This document shows, in pieces, positions 44,501 through 52,315 of a stretch of DNA of 64,000 bases. Under the pieces are notes generated by a model. It saw only the letters and a list, made by a program, of their open reading frames with translations, ran no database searches and was not told the DNA's origin. Positions within the stretch are counted from its first letter, which is position 1; every line of letters begins with the position of its first letter. The position numbers and the translations under genes are program-made. The stretch spans positions 1 through 64,000 of the forward strand of contig DATJRY010000010.1 in the NCBI GenBank assembly GCA_035504415.1, in the 5' to 3' direction. The DNA comes from Candidatus Sulfotelmatobacter sp. GTDB taxonomy: Bacteria > Vulcanimicrobiota > Vulcanimicrobiia > Vulcanimicrobiales > Vulcanimicrobiaceae.

Positions 44501-46131
44501 CTGCCGGAATACGGCGTGCAGGTCGCGAGCACGCTCTGGAACGTGCTCGAGAGGGTCGAGAGGACGGCGCTGTCGGTGACGTCCATGCCCCAGTCGATCT
44601 GATACGCCGCGCCGGCGGTCGCGTTCGACGAGCCGAACCAGCCCGTGCCCGAGCCGATCAGGGTCATCTTTTCGGCGCCCGAGGCGGGATTGAGCTCGAC
44701 GTCGGCGCCGGCGCTCTGCAGCTGGCTCAAGACCGTCTCCTCGCCCGAGTCGAGGTCGCTCTTGAGCACGATGACGTGGACGCTCTGGCCGCCCTGCGCG
44801 GCGGCCAGCAGCGCGCTCGCGACGTTGCCGGGCCCGAACGACTCGGTCATGAAGTCGACCGTTCCGCTGGTGTGCGCCTGGATGTAAGCGGTCTCCATCG
44901 ACAGCGAGTCCTGCTTGATCGTGTCGAGGCGCGTCCCGTCACCGGGATTCAGCGCCAGCGCGTTGCCGATCGTCGTCAGGTCGTTCGCGTTCGTGTCGCG
45001 CAGAATGACGTCGCCGCTGTCCCAGTTGCGGCCGTCGAGGAAGCCGACGCCATCGACGATCGCGAGCTTGGCGTGCAGCGGCTCGGGATTCGGTGACTGC
45101 GTGCCCGCGTCCCAAACGACGCTGCCGCCGGCCGCCTCGAGCGTCGCCGCGGACTGCTCGTCGGTGCTGTAGACACCGATGCTCTGCGCGTACGAATCGG
45201 ACGGGAGATCGACGGTCACGCTCGCGCCGGCCTTGGCCGCCGCCACGAGCGCGTTGAGCAGACCGCTGCTCGGCTCGAGGGTGTACGTGCTCAACTGGAC
45301 TTTCTTGCCGGCTTGAATCGTCGAGAGGACCGTCGCCTGGCTCACCACGGTCAGACCGGAGCCCGAGCTCGGCGTCGGGCTGGGTGTGGGCGTCGGCGTC
45401 GGCGTGGTGGTGGGCTTCGGCGTCGCCGTCGGCTTGGGCGTGGCGGTCGGCGTCGCGGTCGTCGTCGGTATCGGCGTCGGGGTCGCGGTCGGGCCCGCGG
45501 TGGGCGTCGCGGTCGGTGCGCTCGTCGACGTGCCGGTGAGGCTGACGTCGTCGACGTACTGCACGATGTGGTAGCTGCCGTCGGGGTCGCCTTTGACGCC
45601 GAAGTAGATCTCGACCGTCTGGCCGGCGTACGCGCTCAGGTCGTACGAGCGCTGCACCCAACCGCTGGTGGTGTTGGCTTCGGAGTAGATGGTGCTCAGG
45701 ATCGTGCCGCTCGTGTTGCGGACGTCGGCTTCCTGGTCGGCGTACTTCGTCGAGGTCTCGTTGGTCGATTCTTCGATCCAGAACGTCAGCGTCGCGCCGG
45801 CGGGCACGGTGACGGTCTGGTAGAGACCCGACGTGCCGTTGGGTTCGGTCGTCGTGTCACCCATCTTCGCGGCGTAGGAGCCGCTGTGCACGACGCTGGT
45901 CTGGATGGAGGCACTCACCGTACCGCCCTGTTTCCAGTACGTGTACGAGTCGGACTCGAAGCCGGGGTCTTGCATGACGTTCGTCGCGGCTTGCGCGACG
46001 GCGCTCGCGGTGCGCGAGCCGCCGGTCAGGTGCTGCTCGTTGGTGGGGACCGTGCCGTCGCGGCCACCGGAGCACGCGGCGATCGTGGCGACGAGCAAGA
46101 CGCTCGCGCAAATCATCGTCGGTCGTTGCAA
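44497..46131 (-). CDS. Lipoprotein with Thr-Pro linker and phospholipase D-like domain
   Basis: 544 residues. Lipobox TIAACS (Cys 20). Residues about 50-195 look like a carbohydrate-binding or jelly-roll module (NVMQDPGFESDSYTYW, VQYVDDVSLTG). Then about 65 residues of Thr/Pro repeats (TPTATPKPTATPKP), and from about 260 a PLD-like fold with one HKD-type motif, PLHAKLAIVDGVGFLDGRNWD, plus a second half ending GWFGSSNATAGAAYQIDWG where His and Lys are missing. Ends at the CTAG shared with the opposite gene. Surface enzyme or binder; substrate unknown. Confidence 0.75.
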   Translation of the reverse strand: MQRPTMICASVLLVATIAACSGGRDGTVPTNEQHLTGGSRTASAVAQAATNVMQDPGFESDSYTYWKQGGTVSASIQTSVVHSGSYAAKMGDTTTEPNGTSGLYQTVTVPAGATLTFWIEESTNETSTKYADQEADVRNTSGTILSTIYSEANTTSGWVQRSYDLSAYAGQTVEIYFGVKGDPDGSYHIVQYVDDVSLTGTSTSAPTATPTAGPTATPTPIPTTTATPTATPKPTATPKPTTTPTPTPTPSPTPSSGSGLTVVSQATVLSTIQAGKKVQLSTYTLEPSSGLLNALVAAAKAGASVTVDLPSDSYAQSIGVYSTDEQSAATLEAAGGSVVWDAGTQSPNPEPLHAKLAIVDGVGFLDGRNWDSGDVILRDTNANDLTTIGNALALNPGDGTRLDTIKQDSLSMETAYIQAHTSGTVDFMTESFGPGNVASALLAAAQGGQSVHVIVLKSDLDSGEETVLSQLQSAGADVELNPASGAEKMTLIGSGTGWFGSSNATAGAAYQIDWGMDVTDSAVLSTLSSTFQSVLATCTPYSGS

Positions 46132-46264
46132 GGGCCTCTCCCGTCAGTACGCGTTGCAACCAGGGGTCGCCGAGCGTTGCGGTGGGCGTTCTCGCGCTTC
46201 CTGCTTATGGCAAGTTAAAGAACGAACGGAATGCGCGGTGGCCGCAGCGAAACGGCTGGCTCAT

Positions 46265-47257
46265 ATGCGCTCGAAGGTCATTTTTTCTGGTATACAACCG
46301 ACGGGTGCGATTCACATCGGCAACTTTTTCGGTGCCATCAAGCAGTGGGTCGCGGGTCAAGACGAAGCCGAGAACATCTTTTGCCTGGTCGACATGCACG
46401 CGCTCACGGTCCCGCAAGAACCGGCCGCGCTGCGCGCGCAGATCGTCGAAACGGCGACGGTCCTGCTGGCGGCCGGGATCGACCCCCAGAAGTCGCGCCT
46501 GTACGTGCAGAGCGACGTGCGCGAGCACGGCGAGCTGACCTGGTACCTCTCGTGCGTCGGGTCGATGGGACAGTTGAACCGAATGACGCAGTTCAAGGAG
46601 AAGTCCGAGCAGCAGAAGGGGGAGGTGCGGGTCGGCCTGTTCATCTACCCGCTGCTGATGGCATCGGACATCCTGCTCTACCGCACGACGCACGTCCCGG
46701 TCGGCGAGGACCAGAAGCAGCACATCGAGCTGACGCGCGACCTCGCGCAGCGCTTCAACGCGACCTACGGCGAGACGTTCGTGCTGCCGGAGGCGACCGT
46801 CCCGGCGGCCGGCGCGCGCATCATGGGGCTCGACGACCCGACCAAGAAGATGTCCAAGAGCGCGCCGGGCTCGTACCATGCGGTGCGCGTGCTCGACACG
46901 CCCGATCAGATCCGCAAGACGGTGATGTCGGCGCAGACGGACAGCGGGCGCGACATCAAGCTCGACCCGCAGCGGCCCGGGGTGAGCAATCTGCTCGGCA
47001 TCTACATGGCCGCGACCGGCCAGACGCCGGCGCAGGCCGAAGCGCATTTCGCCAACGCGCGCGGCTACGGCGATCTCAAGAAAGAGATCGCCGAGCTGCT
47101 GGTCGAGACGCTGCGCCCGATCCGCGAGCGCTACGAGGACCTCTCGCGCGACCCGAGCGTCGTGCGCGAGATCCTGCAGCGCTGCGCCGACGAGCTGCGC
47201 CCGACGGCGCGCGCGACGACCGATGCGGTCAAACGGGCGATGGGCGCCGGCAGCTGA
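46265..47257 (+). CDS. trpS: Tryptophanyl-tRNA synthetase
   Basis: 330 residues. Class I features: SGIQPTGAIHIGNFFGAIKQW (HIGN), the Trp-binding core (MASDILLYRTTHVPVGEDQKQH) and KMSKSAPGS. Normal length. Start ATG 46265 precedes the canonical beginning SKVIFSGIQPTG. Confidence 0.97.
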   Translation: MRSKVIFSGIQPTGAIHIGNFFGAIKQWVAGQDEAENIFCLVDMHALTVPQEPAALRAQIVETATVLLAAGIDPQKSRLYVQSDVREHGELTWYLSCVGSMGQLNRMTQFKEKSEQQKGEVRVGLFIYPLLMASDILLYRTTHVPVGEDQKQHIELTRDLAQRFNATYGETFVLPEATVPAAGARIMGLDDPTKKMSKSAPGSYHAVRVLDTPDQIRKTVMSAQTDSGRDIKLDPQRPGVSNLLGIYMAATGQTPAQAEAHFANARGYGDLKKEIAELLVETLRPIRERYEDLSRDPSVVREILQRCADELRPTARATTDAVKRAMGAGS

Positions 47258-47259
47258 CC

Positions 47260-47541
47260 GTGACGGCCCTGCGCGCTCGGCTTCGCTCGATCGCGCTGCG
47301 CCGTGGCGGGTCGCCGCTGCCGACGGGCTATCCGTTCAACGTGCGCGCGATCCGTGAACGGCAAGAGGCATCGCGACGGGTTCTTCCTGCGTGCGCGCAG
47401 ATTCTCTCGTTCGACGGCGGCGGCGTCCATGAAGTCGCTTATCACGAGACGGACGCGTACGTCGTTACACGGCGGTTCCTGGCCGACCCCGAGCGAAGCT
47501 GCGCGGCGGTGCGGTCGTTGGCGGCGGCGAAGGTGCGGCCC
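47260..47541 (+). pseudogene. Degraded AAA-type ATPase (internal deletions)
   Basis: Starts with GTG after trpS. Three blocks of a large predicted-ATPase family appear in order: PLPTGYPFNVRAIRE (frame 1, the N-terminus ahead of the missing P-loop), GKRHRDGFFLRA (shifted frame, from 47360, the middle motif) and QILSFDGGGVHEVAYHETD to TRRFLADPERS (frame 1, the C-terminus). The P-loop, Walker B and switch regions are absent. No stop separates it from the next gene's frame. Best read as debris of a gene of about 230 residues. Confidence 0.6.
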
Positions 47542-49626
47542 ATGCGGATCGCGGGACTGGTCCTGATGGTGGTGGCGCTGGGTGTCGCGTACCCGGCAAC
47601 GCCCAGAGACGACGTGCGGGAGACCTTCTTCGGAACGACGGTCGCCGACCCGTATCGGTGGCTCGAGGCAGTGCACGCCCCGCGCGTGCGTGCTTGGGTC
47701 GCGCGGCAGGATGCGCTGACCGAAGCGACGCTCGCGAGCGTACCGCTGCGCGACACGCTCCGCGCGACGACACGACGCCTGTTCTCGATGCCCAGCCGGA
47801 GCTTGCCGCAGCGGGGCGGTCCGATCGCGGTCGTCGCGCGAACCGACGGCAGCGGGCGACGAGCCGTGCTCGTCGCGACCGGAGCGCACGGCGATCGGGT
47901 CGTGCTCGATCCGAACGTCGGCTGGGATCCGGCCGTCACGCTGGCCGACTGGAAGCTCGCGCCGGACGGAACGCACGTCGCCTACGCGACGAAGCGCGCC
48001 GGCCTGGGGTTGGTGCGCTGGCACGTCCGCTCGCTCGCGACCGGACGCGACTTGGCGGATCTGGTCGTCGGAACGCCCGATTGGGCCCCGATCGGGTGGA
48101 GCACGGATGGTCGCGGGTTCTATTACGGCGGCTACGCGAGCGAGGCGGCACGGGCGCCCGGCGAGCCGATCGGCCGGGGCTACACCGTGCGCTTCCACCG
48201 GCTCGGTGGCGATCAGCGCGACGACCGCGTCGTGTACGCGTTGCCGCAGCGCCCGACGTGGCTCCCCTACGCGCAGGAGAGCGACGACGGGCGCTATGTG
48301 ATCCTCGGGGCGATCGACGGCGGCGGCGGGAATCTCGTCGCCGTGCGCGACGCGCACGACCCGCGTGGTGCGATCCGCACGATCCGGCAGCTGTCCCCGT
48401 CGGTGTACTCATATGTCACGAGCGACGGACCGATCGCGTATTTCTTCACTAATGCGGGCGCACCGCGCGGCAAGCTCGTCGCGATCGATCTTCGCCAACC
48501 CGCGCATCAGTGGGACGTGATCCCCCAGAGCTCGCGAACGCTGGAAGACGTTAGCGCCGCCGGCGACCAGTTCCTCGCACGGTACCTGCACGACGTGCGC
48601 TCCGAGATCATCGCCTTCGACCGTCACGGCGCGCGGCTGCGCGCGTTACCGACGCCCGGCATCGGAACGGTCGCGAACGTCGCCGCGGACCCGTCGCACG
48701 CGAGCGCGTACTACGACTTCTCGAGCCCGACGACCCCGCCCAGCGTCTTCGCGTACGACAGCCGGGACGGCCGCACGCATTTGGTCGGCCGGCAGCGCGC
48801 CGTGTTCGATGCCGCGCAGTTCGTCACGGAGGAGCTCTTCGCACGCTCCGCCGACGGGACGCGCGTTCCCGTCTTCGTCGCGCACCGGCGCGGTCTGCGG
48901 CTCGACGGCTCACATCCGACGATGCTGACCGGCTACGGCGGTTTCGGCGACAGCTACCGGCCGGAGTGGTGGACGCCGAACGAAGCGTGGATCGCCGCCG
49001 GCGGCACGCTCGCCATCGCGTGCGTGCGCGGCGGCGGCGAGTACGGGCAGGCCTGGCACCGCGCGGGGATGCTCGGCAACAAGCAGCACGCCTTCGACGA
49101 TCTCGCCGCGGCGGCGCGCCTCCTGGTCGCGCGCGGCTACGCCACGCGGAAAACTTTGGGCTTGTACGGCTACTCCGGCGGTGGCTTGCTGGTCGGCGTC
49201 ACCGAAGTGCAGCATCCCGACCTGTTCGGGGCCGTCGTCGAGGCGGCCGGGCCGGTCGACGTCCTGCGCGGCGAGACGTACGGCAGCGAAGCGATCTGGA
49301 CGACCGAGGTCGGCTCGCCGACCAAGAGCGCGCGCGAGTTCGCGTGGCTCTACCGGTACGCGCCGCTCGTCGCCATTCGTCAAGGAACGCGCTACCCGGC
49401 GACGCTCGTGATGACCTCGGAGAACGACGAGCGCGTATCACCTGCGCATGCCTACAAGTTCGCGGCGACGTTGCAACGGGCGCAAGGCGGCGACGCACCG
49501 ATCCTCCTGGACGCCGTGCGCGGAACCGGTCACGTCGGCGGCGGCACGCTGGCCGCGCAGATCGCGCCGATCGTCGACGCCGACACGTTCCTCCTCGCGC
49601 ACCTCCGAACGTCGGCGGCGGATTGA
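47542..49626 (+). CDS. Prolyl oligopeptidase (S9A)-family serine protease, exported
   Basis: 694 residues from ATG 47542 with a signal peptide (IAGLVLMVVALGVAYPA). Family opening DDVRETFFGTTVADPYRWLE, a seven-bladed propeller (about 80-410), then the alpha/beta hydrolase: oxyanion GYGGFGDSYRP, ERGGGEYG-equivalent VRGGGEYGQAWH, nucleophile GYSGGGLL, acid SENDERVSPAHA, His GTGHVGG. Cleaves Pro-containing peptides. Its frame is fused upstream to the ATPase debris without a stop; the signal peptide argues for this start. Confidence 0.93.
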   Translation: MRIAGLVLMVVALGVAYPATPRDDVRETFFGTTVADPYRWLEAVHAPRVRAWVARQDALTEATLASVPLRDTLRATTRRLFSMPSRSLPQRGGPIAVVARTDGSGRRAVLVATGAHGDRVVLDPNVGWDPAVTLADWKLAPDGTHVAYATKRAGLGLVRWHVRSLATGRDLADLVVGTPDWAPIGWSTDGRGFYYGGYASEAARAPGEPIGRGYTVRFHRLGGDQRDDRVVYALPQRPTWLPYAQESDDGRYVILGAIDGGGGNLVAVRDAHDPRGAIRTIRQLSPSVYSYVTSDGPIAYFFTNAGAPRGKLVAIDLRQPAHQWDVIPQSSRTLEDVSAAGDQFLARYLHDVRSEIIAFDRHGARLRALPTPGIGTVANVAADPSHASAYYDFSSPTTPPSVFAYDSRDGRTHLVGRQRAVFDAAQFVTEELFARSADGTRVPVFVAHRRGLRLDGSHPTMLTGYGGFGDSYRPEWWTPNEAWIAAGGTLAIACVRGGGEYGQAWHRAGMLGNKQHAFDDLAAAARLLVARGYATRKTLGLYGYSGGGLLVGVTEVQHPDLFGAVVEAAGPVDVLRGETYGSEAIWTTEVGSPTKSAREFAWLYRYAPLVAIRQGTRYPATLVMTSENDERVSPAHAYKFAATLQRAQGGDAPILLDAVRGTGHVGGGTLAAQIAPIVDADTFLLAHLRTSAAD

Positions 49627-49633
49627 CGGACCG

Positions 49634-50131
49634 CTAGAGCGGATAGCGGTACAGCAGCGTCTCGGGATCGTCCGGGTTCGGTCCGACGAGCTGAAAGCCC
49701 GACTTCTCGAGCACGCGGCGCGAGGCGAGGTTCGACTCGAGCACGACCGCGCGGATCGCGGTCGGCCGCGAGGCGGCGACGGCCTGCGCGACGGCGGCGC
49801 AGAGTTCACTCGCGTAGCCGCGTCCCCAGTACTCGGGCCGCAGCGCGTAGCCGACGTTGACGGCGCCGGGTTCGGCCGCGGCCGGGAACACGCCGGCGCA
49901 CCCGACGAACTCGCCGCTGGGCAACCGAACCACGTAGTCGCCGCAACCATGGACGTTCCACGTCTCGACGCGCCGCGCGACCCGAGCGCGCGTCTCTTCC
50001 AGCGCAAACGTGTGCCCGAAGATCGTCGCCTGCACGCGCTCGTCGGTATCGAGGATCGCCAGCTCGGGGACGTGCTCGTCGGTGAACCGCTCGCACCGCA
50101 GCCGTGGGGTGATCAAGGGATCCGGAAGCAT
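49634..50131 (-). CDS. GNAT-family N-acetyltransferase (RimJ/RimL-like)
   Basis: 165 residues. LITPRLRCERFTDEHVPEL opening, VGYALRPEYWGRGYASELCAA (motif A, acetyl-CoA loop) and VLESNLASRRVLEKSGF (motif B) are typical of the Acetyltransf_3 group, which acts on protein N-termini or small amines. Convergent with the peptidase gene, seven bases apart. Confidence 0.93.
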   Translation of the reverse strand: MLPDPLITPRLRCERFTDEHVPELAILDTDERVQATIFGHTFALEETRARVARRVETWNVHGCGDYVVRLPSGEFVGCAGVFPAAAEPGAVNVGYALRPEYWGRGYASELCAAVAQAVAASRPTAIRAVVLESNLASRRVLEKSGFQLVGPNPDDPETLLYRYPL

Positions 50132-50308
50132 CGAAGCAGCTTTCGGCGGCTACGCGGACGGCACATCGAGGGCCATCGAACGCTCCGGACGGGTATTACA
50201 TGCTCGCTCAGAGGTTGTCCCTGCCTTCGTGCAAGAAACCGGGCGCATGCCTTGGGAAGCCTTTAGCGCGGGTCCGTCGTCGGCGATTCTCGCAGAACGT
50301 CTCGAACG

Positions 50309-52138
50309 GTGAAACCCGCGACGTGGCGCGCGATGCTTTTGACGCTCTGCGCGGTTGGGATACTCCTCGCCGTTGGGGCCTTGGTGGACCAGACGGGGAT
50401 GCGCGGCTTGCCGGCGCGATACGGCGTCTGGGGCGCCTACTTCGATGGATCGGCGGCGCCATACCATATGACGCTTCGCGGCGTCGATCCGGGCGGACCG
50501 GCCGATCGCAGCGGGCTGCACGAGGGCGACCTCATCGACCTGCGCGCCTCCTCGCTGCTCGAGCGCCTTTCGCTGATGGGGCAGCCGCAAGCCGATCGAC
50601 CGGTGACGTTGCGGGTAGAGCGCGGGTCGGCACGCTCGGACGTGGTTATCGTTCCGAAATCGCTCGTCTTATCGCGGTTTTGGAATTTGGCCATCTGGGA
50701 GGTCGCCAGCCTCTGGCTGCTGTTCTTTGCGGCGTTGATCGCTTGGCGGCGACCGTACGTCGACAGCAATCTCTTACTCTCGGCTGTCTTGGCATGTACG
50801 GGGATCGGCGTTAGCGCACGACCGCTATTTTTCGGATTTCCGTGGGCTTCGGCCTACGTCGCGCTCAGCATCGCAGGTCAAGCTCTCCCGTTGTCGATCG
50901 CCCTGTGGGCCGCGCTCGCAAGCCGATTCGCGCGTCCCCTCTCGCCGGCCAGGCGCGGTGCGCTCGCCCTCTGCTACGCGCTGGTCGCCGTCGCCGTCGT
51001 TACCGGCGACGGCACACCCGATCTGAGCAGCGGGATCGCTCCGCTGATTGCCACGCTCACGCTATGGTTCGATCCGACGCTGTTTCTTGGACCGCTTTGG
51101 ATCATCCCCATGGAGGCAGCCGTCCTGATGGCACTGCTGGGCAGCGCCATGGCGATCGCGGCCGGACGGGGCGTCGATCGCCAACGCGCGGTGTGGCTGC
51201 TGGCCCCCCTTGCGGTCTTGGACGGCGTTCGCGGGGTGAGCACGCTGTCGTTTCACTTCCTGTCGTATTCGGCGCTGCTCGTCACGGGAGAGTTCTACAG
51301 CATCGTCGCGGTCGTCACGCCGCTCGTGCTCACCTACGTTGCGCTGAATCGGCGACTCATCGATCTCGGATTCGTCGTCAACCGCACGGTCGTTTTCGCC
51401 ATCATTTCGACGATCGTGGTCGGCGCATTCGTGCTGGTGGAATGGGCCGTCGGCGCATGGCTCGTCAACGCGAGCCACACGACGAGCGCCGTGGTCGCCA
51501 TGGTCGTTGCGTTAGCGCTCGGGTTTTCGCTGCGCTCGATCCACAAGTACGTCGATCGCGTCGTCGACACCGTGCTCTTTCGCAAGCGTCACGACGATGA
51601 ATTGGCGCTGCGTCGGTTCGCACACGAGTCGGCATACATTACCGACGCTGGGATTCTGCTGGAACGCGCGCTAGAGACGGTGCGCGAGCGCACCGCCGCC
51701 GACGTTGTCGAGATTTTCGTTCGCAGCGGATCGGCGCGGTACGTCTCGACCGCCAAGGGCGACGGTCTCGACGTCAGCGAGAATGACCCCGTTCTCATCG
51801 CCTTGGCCGCATGGAACAAGCCGGTCGCTCTGCACGGGATCGCCGGGTCCGCGCTGTGCGGTGAGTTGGCGTTTCCGATGATTTCGCGCGGCCGGCTCGT
51901 GGGCGCGCTCATCTGCGGAGCCAAGCGCGACGGCGATGTCTATGCGCCGGATGAATCCGATGCGTTACTCGCGCTCGCGCATGGCGTCGCCGATGCGCTC
52001 GACGTGCTGGATGCGAAGGGCGCCCGCTTCGCCGACCCGGAACTCGTGGAGATTCGTCAGTCGATACGCGCGCTGTCCGAGGCGACGTCGGCCTTGCCTG
52101 ATGCCATCGCCGCGCGGGTGCGTGCGGGAAGCGCGTAG
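50309..52138 (+). CDS. PDZ-like, multi-pass membrane and GAF-like protein of unknown function
   Basis: 609 residues from GTG. An N-terminal anchor (AMLLTLCAVGILLAVGALV), a PDZ-like extracytoplasmic domain (DPGGPADRSGLHEGDLID, about 55-110), six to eight membrane helices (about 125-420) resembling the sensor half of ComP-type kinases, then a cytoplasmic helical link and GAF-like domain (ILLERALETVRERTAADVVEIF to FPMISRGRLVGALICGAKR). No kinase domain. GC and codon use are lower than neighbours, a sign of acquisition. Possibly a sensor lacking its output partner. Confidence 0.7.
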   Translation: MKPATWRAMLLTLCAVGILLAVGALVDQTGMRGLPARYGVWGAYFDGSAAPYHMTLRGVDPGGPADRSGLHEGDLIDLRASSLLERLSLMGQPQADRPVTLRVERGSARSDVVIVPKSLVLSRFWNLAIWEVASLWLLFFAALIAWRRPYVDSNLLLSAVLACTGIGVSARPLFFGFPWASAYVALSIAGQALPLSIALWAALASRFARPLSPARRGALALCYALVAVAVVTGDGTPDLSSGIAPLIATLTLWFDPTLFLGPLWIIPMEAAVLMALLGSAMAIAAGRGVDRQRAVWLLAPLAVLDGVRGVSTLSFHFLSYSALLVTGEFYSIVAVVTPLVLTYVALNRRLIDLGFVVNRTVVFAIISTIVVGAFVLVEWAVGAWLVNASHTTSAVVAMVVALALGFSLRSIHKYVDRVVDTVLFRKRHDDELALRRFAHESAYITDAGILLERALETVRERTAADVVEIFVRSGSARYVSTAKGDGLDVSENDPVLIALAAWNKPVALHGIAGSALCGELAFPMISRGRLVGALICGAKRDGDVYAPDESDALLALAHGVADALDVLDAKGARFADPELVEIRQSIRALSEATSALPDAIAARVRAGSA

Positions 52139-52234
52139 AGCATAGAGCGAGACAAGCGATCGGCGACACTGATTGCGACGGTTTTTCTTCGCTTACGTTG
52201 GTATCGGCCATGGTGAATGCCGGCGACGGACACA

Positions 52235-52266
52235 ATAACGGGCGCCGTTTATGCGGCGCCCGTTAT
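52235..52266. terminator. Hairpin between convergent genes
   Basis: Thirteen-base perfect inverted repeat ATAACGGGCGCCG and complement with a 6-base loop, between the PDZ/GAF gene and the nrdJ 3' end. Short T-run only on the nrdJ side (TTTTTT, 52312-52317). Confidence 0.75.
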
Positions 52267-52315
52267 CATCCTTGGGCTGTACAGAGTTGCGTAGAGCGGT
52301 ACTATCGCACGTTTT

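Noticed and set aside
45360-45540. Short-period repeats resembling a CRISPR or VNTR
   Set aside because: They encode the Thr-Pro linker of the lipoprotein; units are degenerate and in frame, with no spacers.
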